DNA of 64,000 bases from Bacteroidota bacterium. GTDB lineage: Bacteria > Bacteroidota > Bacteroidia > Flavobacteriales > Flavobacteriaceae. Under the pieces are notes generated by a model. It did no database searches. It was not told the DNA's origin and worked only from the letters and a program-made list of their open reading frames with translations. A program made the translations under genes and the position numbers. Positions 16,859-26,103 of this stretch are shown here, piece by piece. Numbering within the stretch: the first letter of the stretch is position 1; each line of letters starts with the position of its first letter. Location of the stretch: the NCBI GenBank assembly GCA_027619415.1, contig JAQCFO010000002.1, positions 1-64,000 of the forward strand, given 5' to 3'.

Positions 16859-19800
16859 TTATCTATATCTTAAACCAATCCACAATTTAAATTTTTCAAT
16901 CATCATAAACAAAGAAGGAACAACAAATAATGTTAAAAATGTTGCAACAACTAGTCCTGATATTACAGTTGTAGCTAATGGCCCCCAAAAAACAAAATTA
17001 TCACCTCCCCAATAAATATTTGGATCAAAATCACTAAACAAAGTGTAAAAATTAATATTAAATCCAGCAGATAACGGAACAAGTCCTCCAATAGTAGTTA
17101 TAGCTGTAAGCAGGACTGGTCTTAATCTCGATTTACATGATTCTACAATTGACTCGTATTTAAGTTCAATTAATTTTTTCTTACTATTTGAGACGTCAAG
17201 TTTTTTTCTGTTTAATAAAATTTCTGAGTAGTCAAGTAACACAACTCCATTATTAACGACTATTCCAGAGAGGGCTATTATTCCCATCATAGTCATTAAG
17301 ATTACAAAAGAATTTCCGGAAATAGCGAGATATCCAAACACACCAATTAAACTCAGAATTATTGCAATCATAATGACAGTAGGTTTACTTATTGAGTTAA
17401 ATTGTAGAATTAATAATAAGAAAATCAATAATAAACCAGTTCCAAAAGCCTTAAGTAAAAAAGCTTGATTTTTATTTTGTTCTTCAATTTGACCAGTGTA
17501 ATCAATATCAATCATGCTGATATCTTCATTAAAGCTTTTCATTTCGGAAACAATTTGATTTACAATAGCTCCAGCATCTACATAGCCAGAAGATAACCCA
17601 GAATAAATTGTAACAATTCTTTTAAAATCTTTGTGTTTGATAACATTAAAAGTGGTAGTTCTAGAGTTACTAGTTACACTTGAGATAGGAATTTCTTTTA
17701 TTGTCCCATTATTGGGATCTCTAAAGATTAAATTTTGGTCATACAATATATCTTCAGAATATCTATTGTCTTTATTAAATCTAATATTGATATCATAATC
17801 TTCTCCTTTTTCTTTATAAATACCGGCTTTAGTGCCAAAAAGAGCTGCTCTTAATTGTTGACCTATTTGTCCAACACTAAGTCCAAGTTCACCAGCTTTT
17901 TCTCTATCAATATTAACTAGATTTGTTACTCTTGATTTATTGACGTCTATTTTTAACTCTTCAATTCCAGGAATATTTCTTGTATTAATATATTCAGTAA
18001 TTTTTTCAGCTTTTTCAATTAAAGTACTATAATTTTTCCCAGTAATTTCGATATTTATAGGATAACCAACCGGCGGTCCTGATTGATTTTTTTCAACCGC
18101 TATGGAAACTCCCGGATATTTGTTTTTTAAAGCTTGCTGTATCTCTTTTCTTACCTCTCTTGAACTTAATCCTTGACGATATTTAAAATCTCTAAAAGAA
18201 GTTGTGATTTTAGCTCTATTAGGAAGTTCCGCTAGTCCTACTAGTTCATTATCTGTATTATCTGTATTTTCTGTTCCCTCACCAACTTGTGAAATATTAT
18301 TTTGGATCATAAAATTATAACCTGTATCATCATAATATTTATCAGAATATATAATAGAATTTACATCAGCTTCAATCAGTTTAGTAATTTTATTAGTTTT
18401 GGAAATATCCGTGCCTTCAGGATATTCTACATAAACTATTATTTGTTTTGGATCTTCGTCTGGGAAAAACTCTATACTAGTTCTTTGACTAGCAACTGAT
18501 TCCCCAAAACTCATAAACGCTACTATTAGACTTATAAATGTTGAAAGGATAATCAAATAGGGTCTTTTGCCAATTAATATTTTTTTAAGCAAAATCTCGT
18601 AATAATTATCAAGAACCGGTAGAAATCTAGATTGAAAGTTATTTGCTAATTTTCTAAGAAAAAGTCTATAAAACCAGAAATTTACAGAAACAAATATCAG
18701 AAGGGATCCTAAAAATCTATAAAACCCAGCTGTTTCTAAACCTTCTGTTGTAAAACCTAATATTAAAAATAAGATTCCAAAAGCTCCAAGTATTGATGTA
18801 AGTCTAATAATTCTTTTTATTGGCATATTAGTGTCCTCAATCTTCATAAATCTCGAAACTAAAACCGAATTAAAAAAGACGGCTACAAATAGTGAAGAGC
18901 ATAGTACTACCGAAAGAGTAACCGGGAAAAAAACCATGAATTTACCAATTCTTCCAGGCCATAATCCAAGTGGAATAAATGCAGCTACTGTAGTTGCCGT
19001 AGAAATTATTATAGGAAAAGCAATTTCAGAGATGCCTTTCTTTGTAGCTTCTATTCTGCTCATGCCTTCTTTTTCCATCAACCTGTAGACATTCTCAACA
19101 ACAACAACAGCATTATCAACTAACATCCCTAATCCAAGGATTAGACCAAATAGAATCATAGTGTTTAATGTATTGCCCAAAGCACCTAAAATAGCAAGAG
19201 ACATAAACATTGACATCGGAATAGCTATACCTACAAAAAGCGCATTTTTAAATCCTAAGAAAAACAATAATACTAAAACAACGATGACAACCCCAAAAAT
19301 TATACTATTTACTAAATCTGTAACTTGATTTTCAGTCAATTCAGATTGGTCATTTGCTATTGAAACGGTTAAATTTTTTGGAAATACATTATTTATATTT
19401 TGTTCTACAATAGAACGTATTTTTTCTACTGCCTGTAAAGTATTTTCTCCCGATCTTTTTTTGACTACTAACATTACAACAGGTTTTTCCTTTTCACGAG
19501 CGTAAGTTGTAACCTCTTTTTCCTTAAATTTTATTTCGGCTATATCTCTTAATAATACGGAGTTATTGTATGATGATTTAACAACAAAATTTTCAAGTTC
19601 TGAAGGAGAACTTATTTCTCCAATGATTCGAACTGTTTTTCTTTGATCATTAGCTTTTAAATTACCCGCTGAAATAGAGATGTTTCCTGATTGAATTGAA
19701 TTTATTATATCATAAAAGGAAACTTTGGAAGCCATCATTTTATAAATGTCTACTGCAATTTCAACTTCTTTTTCAAGTGCACCAGAAATATCAACTTTTT

Positions 19801-20347
19801 TGATTTCATTTAAACTTTCAATTTCATCTTGTAAAATTTCAGAATATTCTTTTAGTTTTTCAGTAGAGTAATCTCCTGAAATATTTATATTCACAATTGG
19901 CATTTCTTCTGTAAAAGTCATGTTGAACACATTAGGATCAACTTTTACATTGTTATACATAGGCCAATCTTCGCTAGCTAATGCAGATTCAACTTCGTCT
20001 TTAACTTTAAGTTTAGCTTCAGTGTATCCAATTCCATCATCAAATTCAATTATTATTAATGAAAAATTTTCTTTGGAAGAAGATTTTATTTCTAGAATAT
20101 TATTTACAGATTTAAGTTTATCTTCAAGAGGTTCTGTGATAAGTTTTTCAACATCTTCAGCTGTATTGCCAGGGTAAATAGAACTTACAAATACTATATT
20201 CTCTTTTATTTCAGGATATTCTTCTCTTGGCATATTAAAATAAGCGTTAATTCCAAGTAATAGAACTAATGCCATAACAACATACATTGTAGTGCTGTTA
20301 TTTATTGCCCAAGAGGACGGTGCAAAATCTTTTTCTTTGTTGTTCAA
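16859..20347 (-). CDS. RND efflux transporter permease (HAE1/AcrB-type)
   Basis: This 1162-residue inner-membrane proton-driven pump forms a tripartite exporter with the adaptor and TolC-like protein encoded just upstream. After the first helix (about 13-33) come the porter domains, then TM2-TM6. In TM4 the motif is MLVDNAVVVVENVYR, so the first essential Asp is present and the second position is Asn, as in many non-AcrB members. The C-terminal repeat carries GIVVNNGVVLLDY. It is longer than the usual 1030-1060 residues because of two extra hydrophobic segments between TM6 and TM7 (about 505-560). Drug, metal or lipid substrates cannot be told apart. It is the last gene of the TetR-TolC-adaptor-permease set. 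Confidence 0.93.
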   Translation of the reverse strand: MNNKEKDFAPSSWAINNSTTMYVVMALVLLLGINAYFNMPREEYPEIKENIVFVSSIYPGNTAEDVEKLITEPLEDKLKSVNNILEIKSSSKENFSLIIIEFDDGIGYTEAKLKVKDEVESALASEDWPMYNNVKVDPNVFNMTFTEEMPIVNINISGDYSTEKLKEYSEILQDEIESLNEIKKVDISGALEKEVEIAVDIYKMMASKVSFYDIINSIQSGNISISAGNLKANDQRKTVRIIGEISSPSELENFVVKSSYNNSVLLRDIAEIKFKEKEVTTYAREKEKPVVMLVVKKRSGENTLQAVEKIRSIVEQNINNVFPKNLTVSIANDQSELTENQVTDLVNSIIFGVVIVVLVLLFFLGFKNALFVGIAIPMSMFMSLAILGALGNTLNTMILFGLILGLGMLVDNAVVVVENVYRLMEKEGMSRIEATKKGISEIAFPIIISTATTVAAFIPLGLWPGRIGKFMVFFPVTLSVVLCSSLFVAVFFNSVLVSRFMKIEDTNMPIKRIIRLTSILGAFGILFLILGFTTEGLETAGFYRFLGSLLIFVSVNFWFYRLFLRKLANNFQSRFLPVLDNYYEILLKKILIGKRPYLIILSTFISLIVAFMSFGESVASQRTSIEFFPDEDPKQIIVYVEYPEGTDISKTNKITKLIEADVNSIIYSDKYYDDTGYNFMIQNNISQVGEGTENTDNTDNELVGLAELPNRAKITTSFRDFKYRQGLSSREVRKEIQQALKNKYPGVSIAVEKNQSGPPVGYPINIEITGKNYSTLIEKAEKITEYINTRNIPGIEELKIDVNKSRVTNLVNIDREKAGELGLSVGQIGQQLRAALFGTKAGIYKEKGEDYDINIRFNKDNRYSEDILYDQNLIFRDPNNGTIKEIPISSVTSNSRTTTFNVIKHKDFKRIVTIYSGLSSGYVDAGAIVNQIVSEMKSFNEDISMIDIDYTGQIEEQNKNQAFLLKAFGTGLLLIFLLLILQFNSISKPTVIMIAIILSLIGVFGYLAISGNSFVILMTMMGIIALSGIVVNNGVVLLDYSEILLNRKKLDVSNSKKKLIELKYESIVESCKSRLRPVLLTAITTIGGLVPLSAGFNINFYTLFSDFDPNIYWGGDNFVFWGPLATTVISGLVVATFLTLFVVPSLFMMIEKFKLWIGLRYR

Positions 20348-20358
20348 TTTTTTGTTTT

Positions 20359-21510
20359 TTAATTAATTATTTGAACTCTTGCGTTATTTACTAATTTTCT
20401 AATTCCCTCAGAAACCACTTTGTCACCAGCATTAAGCCCAGAAAGAACCTCTATTTTTATTCCATCATTTTTACCTGTAGAAATGATTGTTTTAGACACA
20501 TAGGTTTTATTGTTTTTTTCATAAATCTTATAGACGTATTCTTTGTTTTCGCTATCAATGCTAATAAAATTTTGATTGATCATTAATGCAGAGTCATTAG
20601 AATAATCATTAATTTTTACCTTGGAATTTAAATTAGGTTTAATATTTAAATTGTTTTTTTCAATATCCATTTCTATTTTAAACGTTCGATTAATGGGATT
20701 TATATAATTTCCTGACTGTCGAACTGTTGTTAAAATAGTTTTGTCAAGTAAAGGAAAGTGAACAATAGCTTTGTCACCAGAATTAATAGAAGCGATATGT
20801 TTTTCAGGAACATTAGATTCGATGTATAAATTATCTAAATTTAGAAGCATCATAAGATTAGATCTTCCGGGGTAAACTACTTCACCTTTTTTTACTACTA
20901 CATTATCAATAGTTCCACTAAAAGGAGCTTCAATCAATGTTTTCTTAATTTGTTTTTTCAATTGATTTATTCCCTGCTTTTGCGCTTCATACATTGACTT
21001 AGTTTCCAAGAATTTAATTTCACTTCCAATGTTTTGATCCCATAATCTTTTCTGTCTTTCAAACGTTGTTTTTGTAAGTTCAAATCCTATTTCAAGCTGA
21101 GATAATTGTTCTTTTAATCCACCATCATCAATTTTTATCAATGGCTGTCCTTTTTTTACGACGTCTCCACTTTTCACATAAACAGCTTTAGCAATCCCAG
21201 AAAATTCAGGAAAAATATTTATTAACTCATCGGACTTAACACTTCCTTGCACTTGAACGTAGTGATCAAATTCAACTGAATTAATTGTCAGTATTTCAAC
21301 TATTGGTAATTGTGGATTAGTATTTAATTCATCTAGCTTATTATCTATAATTTGAAGCTTATTGAAAAAATTTTGTTGAGAGGCTGCAATTTCTTTTCTT
21401 TTTAGCTTTATTTTATCTACATCATTTGATTCTAACACATTTTGAAGCGTTGAATTATTATCACATGATGTAATTGAAATGATTAGAAAGAGTATAAATA
21501 TTTTTTTCAT
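20359..21510 (-). CDS. RND efflux periplasmic adaptor (membrane fusion protein), lipoprotein
   Basis: This 383-residue adaptor is anchored by a lipid on C16 (SITSCDNN). The absence of an acidic export signal after the Cys fits retention in the periplasm. A coiled-coil hairpin spans about residues 30-70 and 130-190, flanking the split lipoyl domain (AKAVYVKSGDVVKKGQPLIKI and IEAPFSGTIDNVV). A beta-barrel domain follows, and the C-terminal part ends in LVNNARVQIIN. It lies between the TolC-like gene (8 bases upstream) and the permease (11 bases downstream) in one operon. Confidence 0.93.
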   Translation of the reverse strand: MKKIFILFLIISITSCDNNSTLQNVLESNDVDKIKLKRKEIAASQQNFFNKLQIIDNKLDELNTNPQLPIVEILTINSVEFDHYVQVQGSVKSDELINIFPEFSGIAKAVYVKSGDVVKKGQPLIKIDDGGLKEQLSQLEIGFELTKTTFERQKRLWDQNIGSEIKFLETKSMYEAQKQGINQLKKQIKKTLIEAPFSGTIDNVVVKKGEVVYPGRSNLMMLLNLDNLYIESNVPEKHIASINSGDKAIVHFPLLDKTILTTVRQSGNYINPINRTFKIEMDIEKNNLNIKPNLNSKVKINDYSNDSALMINQNFISIDSENKEYVYKIYEKNNKTYVSKTIISTGKNDGIKIEVLSGLNAGDKVVSEGIRKLVNNARVQIIN

Positions 21511-21518
21511 TTTAAAAA

Positions 21519-22850
21519 TTAATTCTGGGTTAAAATAATATCAAGATTGGTTTTTTTGTTTATAACCTCAAGCATAGATTGAAGTAATTGATTTTGAATG
21601 GAGTAGAGCTGAATTTGAGCTTGCCTTAAATCAAGACCAGATATTAACCCTTCTAAGAATTTTATTTGATTTTTCCTTTCAATTTTTTCTGCAAGCTTAA
21701 CATTTTCAACTGCGTTATTGTATGAATTTACAGCATATTCATATTCACTATTTGCATTATCTAATTGTATAATGATTTTATTTTTGGATTCAGATAAATC
21801 AATTTTTGATTTTTCAAATTCTATTTTAGCTTGTTGAGTTTTAGCAGATTTTCTTAAAGAGCTGAAAATGGGAACAGACATTGAAACTCCAGCAACAGAG
21901 TAGCCATACCACTTTTGGTCAGACTTAAAAAAATTGAATGAATTATTATTGCCATCATACCCCCCCTTTATAAATGCTCTTAAAGTTGGAAGAGCTTTTG
22001 ACTTTTCAAGCGTTAACAGAGTCTGTTGAGATTTTGTGTTATTTAAAGCCATTTGGTAGTCAATATTTTTCTCTATTTCAAAATCTTCTATAGATTGTTT
22101 TTCAAGTATGTTTTTAAGAGTTAAATCTTGTAAACTATTACTAAGAACTATTTCTTTTTCAATATCGTATCCCATAATAAGTTTTAATAAGTTTAAAGAG
22201 GTTTTGTTTAATTTAATAGAATAGTCAAGAGAATTTTTAATTGAACCGTAAGTAATTTTAAGCTGTTCTACATTTTCTAGTTCAGTAAAACCACTATTAT
22301 AAATTTTATTAATTTCTTCTAAATTGCTTTTGACATTTGAAAGATTTCTTTCTAAAATCTTAACACTTTCTTGACTTACAATCGCATTTCCATATGCAGC
22401 AATAATTGACTTTTTCACTTCTTGGTCAGTTTTTGTTTTGACGTTATAGGCAATTTCCATATAAAGTTTTATGGATGCTAGACCAACTGAATAGGATCCG
22501 TCAAATAACAGCTGCGACAACGTAACTGAGCCATCAATTGTTTGTTTTGTTCCAAAAGATAACTCAGCAAATTCGCCTGAATTTCCTCCAAAAAACTCAG
22601 CAGGAACTAAAGATACAGTTTGTTTAATATTATTATTATATTCAATAAAAGAATTGATTTGAGGAAGACCAGTAGCTATTGTTTCCCATTTTTTTGCGTG
22701 AGCAATTTTCACATTATTTGATGCATTAACGGATGACCTGCTATTCTTTAAAGCATAATCAATAGCTTGATCCAAACTAAAAGAACTTGTTTGTGAGTTT
22801 CCATAAAAAAGACAAAAGCTAAAAAGTAATGTTAGAACTATTTTTTTCAT
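21519..22850 (-). CDS. TolC-family outer-membrane efflux protein
   Basis: This 443-residue outer-membrane channel component has a signal peptide (MKKIVLTLLFSFCLFYGNSQ). Long amphipathic helices, with the two-fold OEP repeat (SLDQAIDYALKNS at about 24; later IEDFEIEKNIDYQMALNN), form the periplasmic tunnel. A short barrel part lies near NGNNNSFNFFKSDQKWYG. The start codon overlaps the last base of the tetR-like gene, so translation is coupled, and the adaptor gene follows. Confidence 0.92.
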   Translation of the reverse strand: MKKIVLTLLFSFCLFYGNSQTSSFSLDQAIDYALKNSRSSVNASNNVKIAHAKKWETIATGLPQINSFIEYNNNIKQTVSLVPAEFFGGNSGEFAELSFGTKQTIDGSVTLSQLLFDGSYSVGLASIKLYMEIAYNVKTKTDQEVKKSIIAAYGNAIVSQESVKILERNLSNVKSNLEEINKIYNSGFTELENVEQLKITYGSIKNSLDYSIKLNKTSLNLLKLIMGYDIEKEIVLSNSLQDLTLKNILEKQSIEDFEIEKNIDYQMALNNTKSQQTLLTLEKSKALPTLRAFIKGGYDGNNNSFNFFKSDQKWYGYSVAGVSMSVPIFSSLRKSAKTQQAKIEFEKSKIDLSESKNKIIIQLDNANSEYEYAVNSYNNAVENVKLAEKIERKNQIKFLEGLISGLDLRQAQIQLYSIQNQLLQSMLEVINKKTNLDIILTQN

Positions 22851-23446
22851 TAATTATTTATAAAATGATTTAATTTTTTTAATCCTTTTTCCGTAACAAT
22901 TCCTCTTAAATGGTATTCAATGTAGCTTTGCATCAATAGGTTGGGTTCGAATTTTTCAGTTGAAAAAATAATTGGATTCTTAGTCCCTTTATAACCAATA
23001 AAATATAGTCTAGAAATAAAATCGACATTTATGTCTTTTCTAAAAAGGCCAAGTTTAATTCCATTTTTTAAGCTACTTGCAGTTGTTTCAATCATAAAAT
23101 TGAATTGTTTTTTTTCAAGTTCGGCATGAATTAAAGGATAGTATTTTTGAAGTTGATATAGTGGAGAGTTTTTTTCACCTTTTAAAAATTTCATTATAAA
23201 TAATTGGATATCATAAAGCTCACTTATAGGGTCTAAAGAATCTTTTTTAATTTGACCTATCACAGATGTAACACTAGCGTAAACATTAAAAGTGACAGAT
23301 TTTACAAGTTCAGTTTTATCTTTAAAATAATTATATATAGTTTTTTTAGAAATGCCCATTTCTTGAGCTATGTGATCCATTGTTACACTTTTGAATCCAA
23401 TATCAAGAAACAGATCTCTAGATTTTTCTATAATTAACTCTTTCAA
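22850..23446 (-). CDS. TetR-family transcriptional regulator of the efflux operon
   Basis: This 198-residue dimeric repressor has an N-terminal helix-turn-helix (about 20-45; VTMDHIAQEMGISKKTIYNYF) and a helical ligand domain (about 60-198) without recognisable ligand specificity. It is the first gene of the efflux operon and most likely controls it. The start is TTG, chosen because family members begin just before the first helix (KELIIEKSRDLFLDIG). The promoter has a clean -7 element (23466-23473) and an inverted repeat across the -33 region. Confidence 0.9.
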   Translation of the reverse strand: MKELIIEKSRDLFLDIGFKSVTMDHIAQEMGISKKTIYNYFKDKTELVKSVTFNVYASVTSVIGQIKKDSLDPISELYDIQLFIMKFLKGEKNSPLYQLQKYYPLIHAELEKKQFNFMIETTASSLKNGIKLGLFRKDINVDFISRLYFIGYKGTKNPIIFSTEKFEPNLLMQSYIEYHLRGIVTEKGLKKLNHFINN

Positions 23447-23465
23447 TGTTTTATTTTTTTTGTGG

Positions 23466-23503
23466 CAAAGATAACAAGAAAACTTTAAAAACCCTATTAG
23501 TTT
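23466..23503 (-). promoter_or_regulatory. promoter and candidate TetR operator of the efflux operon
   Basis: Minus strand TATCTTTG (23473-23466) fully matches TAnnTTTG, 19 bases before the TTG start. Upstream of it AAACT (23480-23484) and AGTTT (23499-23503) form an inverted repeat with a 14-base centre over the expected -33 region. The arms are short, so the operator assignment is tentative. Confidence 0.4.
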
Positions 23504-23574
23504 CCGAAGTTTATTAATTTAAACGATATTTTATTAACATTTTATTTAAGTATTTTTACTTAAAAGTATTTTCA

Positions 23575-24549
23575 GTGAATCCAATCAAATTCTATGCCGA
23601 ATTAATAAATAATGGCTTAAAAAACCTTTCATTTTCTAATAAACCAAAATCCCTTTATGATCCTATAAAGTATATTTTAGATTTAGAAGGAAAAAGGATC
23701 AGATCTATTTTAACTTTAATGTCTTGTAATTCATTTGGCTTAGATCCTAAAGAAGCCTTAAGTGCTAGTTTATCTTTAGAGTGTTTTCATAATTTTACTT
23801 TAATGCATGATGATATAATGGATTCTGCATTAACAAGAAGAGGCGAACAAACTGTTCATGTCAAATGGAATTCTAACAGAGCTATTCTTTCAGGAGATGC
23901 TATGTTGATTTTTTCATATCAGTTATTAGAATCATATGATTTAAAAACTTATAGTAGTTTAAATAAACTACTTAATAAAACAGCCTTAGAAGTTTGTGAG
24001 GGGCAGCAATATGATATAGATTTTGAAACTAAAGTGGAAGTAAATATTGATCAATATTTGGAAATGATACGACTTAAAACGGCTGTTTTAGTTGGAGCTT
24101 CTTTACAAATGGGCGCAATTGTAGCTAATGCAAGCAAGCAAGATCAAACCTGTATTTATAATTTTGGAATTAACCTTGGTTTAGCATTTCAATTGCAAGA
24201 TGATTTGTTGGATGTTTTTGGAGATTATGATTTGGTTGGAAAAAAAATTGGCGGAGATATTTTAGAAAACAAAAAAACAATTCTCTTTCACATGACTAGA
24301 TCTAATTCGACTAAAATTCAAATTAGTGAATTAGAAAGTTTATATGATACAGATAAATTAAATTCAGAGTTAAAAATTTCAAAAGTCACTTCTATATTTA
24401 AGAGAGCTAAGGCAGATATTTTAACTTCAAAATTAGTTTTAGATTATACTGATAAAGCAATAAAATATATTGATGATTTAAGTATTGAAGAATCTCAAAA
24501 GGAAGAGTTTAGAGTTTTTTCTAAACAATTAATGAGTCGCAAGTTGTAA
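23575..24549 (+). CDS. Polyprenyl diphosphate synthase (trans-isoprenyl)
   Basis: This 324-residue enzyme condenses isopentenyl diphosphate onto allylic diphosphates, supplying quinone side chains or a shorter carrier. The first Asp-rich motif is DDIMD (79-83, after FTLMH) and the second is LQDDLLDVFGD (near 215). GKRIRSILTLMS near residue 39 holds the conserved Lys-Arg pair. The start is GTG; no in-frame ATG precedes it and the family N-terminus fits. Product chain length is not certain. The gene is divergent from the efflux operon and its cellular partner is not in the window. Confidence 0.9.
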   Translation: MNPIKFYAELINNGLKNLSFSNKPKSLYDPIKYILDLEGKRIRSILTLMSCNSFGLDPKEALSASLSLECFHNFTLMHDDIMDSALTRRGEQTVHVKWNSNRAILSGDAMLIFSYQLLESYDLKTYSSLNKLLNKTALEVCEGQQYDIDFETKVEVNIDQYLEMIRLKTAVLVGASLQMGAIVANASKQDQTCIYNFGINLGLAFQLQDDLLDVFGDYDLVGKKIGGDILENKKTILFHMTRSNSTKIQISELESLYDTDKLNSELKISKVTSIFKRAKADILTSKLVLDYTDKAIKYIDDLSIEESQKEEFRVFSKQLMSRKL

Positions 24550-24573
24550 ACTATATTTTTTAGGCAAGACTAA

Positions 24574-24610
24574 ATTAATTTTTTTGTTTTCGAAAAAATT
24601 AATACATTTG
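24574..24610 (+). promoter_or_regulatory. promoter and candidate autoregulatory operator of the DtxR/MntR-type gene
   Basis: TACATTTG (24603-24610) fully matches TAnnTTTG. Directly upstream lies a perfect 11-bp inverted repeat, ATTAATTTTTT (24574-24584) and AAAAAATTAAT (24593-24603), with an 8-base centre. It is of low complexity but sits where an autorepressor would act. The ATG at 24616 is only five bases after the TTTG. Confidence 0.45.
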
Positions 24611-24615
24611 CACGC

Positions 24616-25272
24616 ATGTTGTCATATTCAGAAGAGAATCATTTGAAGGCTATTTTTCATCTTTCATTAAATAATGAAAGTGGAGTTAGCACAAATTCTA
24701 TTGCTTCGAAGATGAATTCTAAAGCTCCTTCAGTTACTGAGATGTTAAAAAAATTATCTGAAAAGAACTTAGTCGTTTATAAAAAATATCAAGGGGTTTT
24801 ATTGAAAGGTTTAGGTAGAAAAACTGCTTTAAGTGTGATTAGAAAACACAGGCTTTGGGAAGTTTTTTTGGTAAAAAAACTAAATTTTAAATGGGATGAA
24901 GTTCACGATATTGCAGAAAAGTTAGAGCATATTAAATCTGAAAAATTAATTAATGAATTAGATAAATTTTTAGATTATCCAACACATGATCCCCACGGAG
25001 ATCCAATACCTAATCCAGCAGGATTTATTAAATACACAGCTAAACTTGTGCTTTCAGATCTTTTGATAGGCGAGACAGGTAAATTTTTTGGAGTTAAAGA
25101 CTCTTCCATTAGTTTTTTGAAATATTTGGATAAAAGAGAAATTTCTTTAGGATCTAATATTAAAGTTCTTCATAAAGAGGAGTTTGATGAATCAATTCAG
25201 ATAGGACTAGATGATACTAACTTGAGCATTTCTGTTAAATCAGCAGCTAATATATACGTAACTAAAATATAA
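24616..25272 (+). CDS. DtxR/MntR-family metal-dependent transcriptional regulator
   Basis: This 218-residue regulator senses Fe(II) or Mn(II). It has an N-terminal winged helix (about 5-70; VSTNSIASKMNSKAPSVTEM), and a dimerisation and metal-binding domain with HRLWEVFLVKKLNF and PTHDPHGDPIPNP, which carries the family's His/Asp/Glu ligands. A FeoA/SH3-like C-terminal domain spans about 150-218. Two bases separate it from the ZIP transporter gene, and the feo operon is nearby, so iron or manganese homeostasis is the likely role. MntR versus IdeR-type specificity cannot be settled from the visible residues. Confidence 0.92.
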   Translation: MLSYSEENHLKAIFHLSLNNESGVSTNSIASKMNSKAPSVTEMLKKLSEKNLVVYKKYQGVLLKGLGRKTALSVIRKHRLWEVFLVKKLNFKWDEVHDIAEKLEHIKSEKLINELDKFLDYPTHDPHGDPIPNPAGFIKYTAKLVLSDLLIGETGKFFGVKDSSISFLKYLDKREISLGSNIKVLHKEEFDESIQIGLDDTNLSISVKSAANIYVTKI

Positions 25273-25274
25273 TT

Positions 25275-26093
25275 ATGTATCAACAAATTCTTACTTTTTT
25301 TGAAAACACAGACCCAGTGCTAGGAGCTTTATATGCTACACTTTTTACCTGGGGCTTAACAGCTCTTGGAGCTTCGTTTGTATTCATTTTTAAAAATATG
25401 AACAGGGTAGTTTTGGATGGAATGCTGGGTTTTACAGGGGGTGTTATGGTTGCTGCAAGTTTTTGGAGCTTGTTAGCTCCTGGTATAGAAATGAGTGAAG
25501 GCGAAGGGTTTATTAAAGTTATGCCGGCTGCAGTAGGATTTGGACTTGGAGCTTTATTTATTTTTTCCTTAGATAAAGTTCTCCCTCATATTCATATTAA
25601 TTTTAAAGAATCAGAAGGAATAAAAACACCATGGCATCGAACTACCTTACTTGTTTTAGCAATAACATTGCATAATATTCCTGAAGGTTTGGCTATTGGA
25701 GTTTTATTTGGGGGGGTAGCGGCAGGATTGCCTGAAGCATCTATTGCTGGGGCAGTGGTTTTAGCTATTGGAATCGGAATACAAAATTTTCCTGAAGGAA
25801 TAGCTGTTTCAATACCTTTAAGAAGACAAGGGATGAGCAGACGGAAGAGCTTTATGTATGGACAGGCATCTGCTATAGTCGAGCCAATAGCAGCTGTAAT
25901 TGGTGCCGTAGCAGTTACTTTTTTTACTCCTATATTACCATATGCTTTAGCTTTTGCTGCTGGAGCAATGATATTTGTTGTAGTTGAGGAGGTGATTCCA
26001 GAAACTCAACAAGATAACAATACGGATATTGCTACATTAGGATTTATAGGAGGCTTTATTATTATGATGGTTTTAGACGTTGCACTTGGATAA
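25275..26093 (+). CDS. ZIP-family divalent metal transporter
   Basis: This 272-residue inner-membrane protein has about eight transmembrane helices. Signature metal sites are LHNIPEGLAIG in TM4 (about 133-143) and QNFPEGIAVS in TM5 (about 173-182). A His-containing loop (PHIHINF, about 104-110) lies between TM3 and TM4. It resembles the GufA/ZIP branch that moves zinc, iron or manganese into the cytoplasm. It is coupled to the DtxR/MntR-type gene (two-base gap), which suggests that regulator controls it. Confidence 0.92.
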   Translation: MYQQILTFFENTDPVLGALYATLFTWGLTALGASFVFIFKNMNRVVLDGMLGFTGGVMVAASFWSLLAPGIEMSEGEGFIKVMPAAVGFGLGALFIFSLDKVLPHIHINFKESEGIKTPWHRTTLLVLAITLHNIPEGLAIGVLFGGVAAGLPEASIAGAVVLAIGIGIQNFPEGIAVSIPLRRQGMSRRKSFMYGQASAIVEPIAAVIGAVAVTFFTPILPYALAFAAGAMIFVVVEEVIPETQQDNNTDIATLGFIGGFIIMMVLDVALG

Positions 26094-26103
26094 AAATATA
26101 TTT

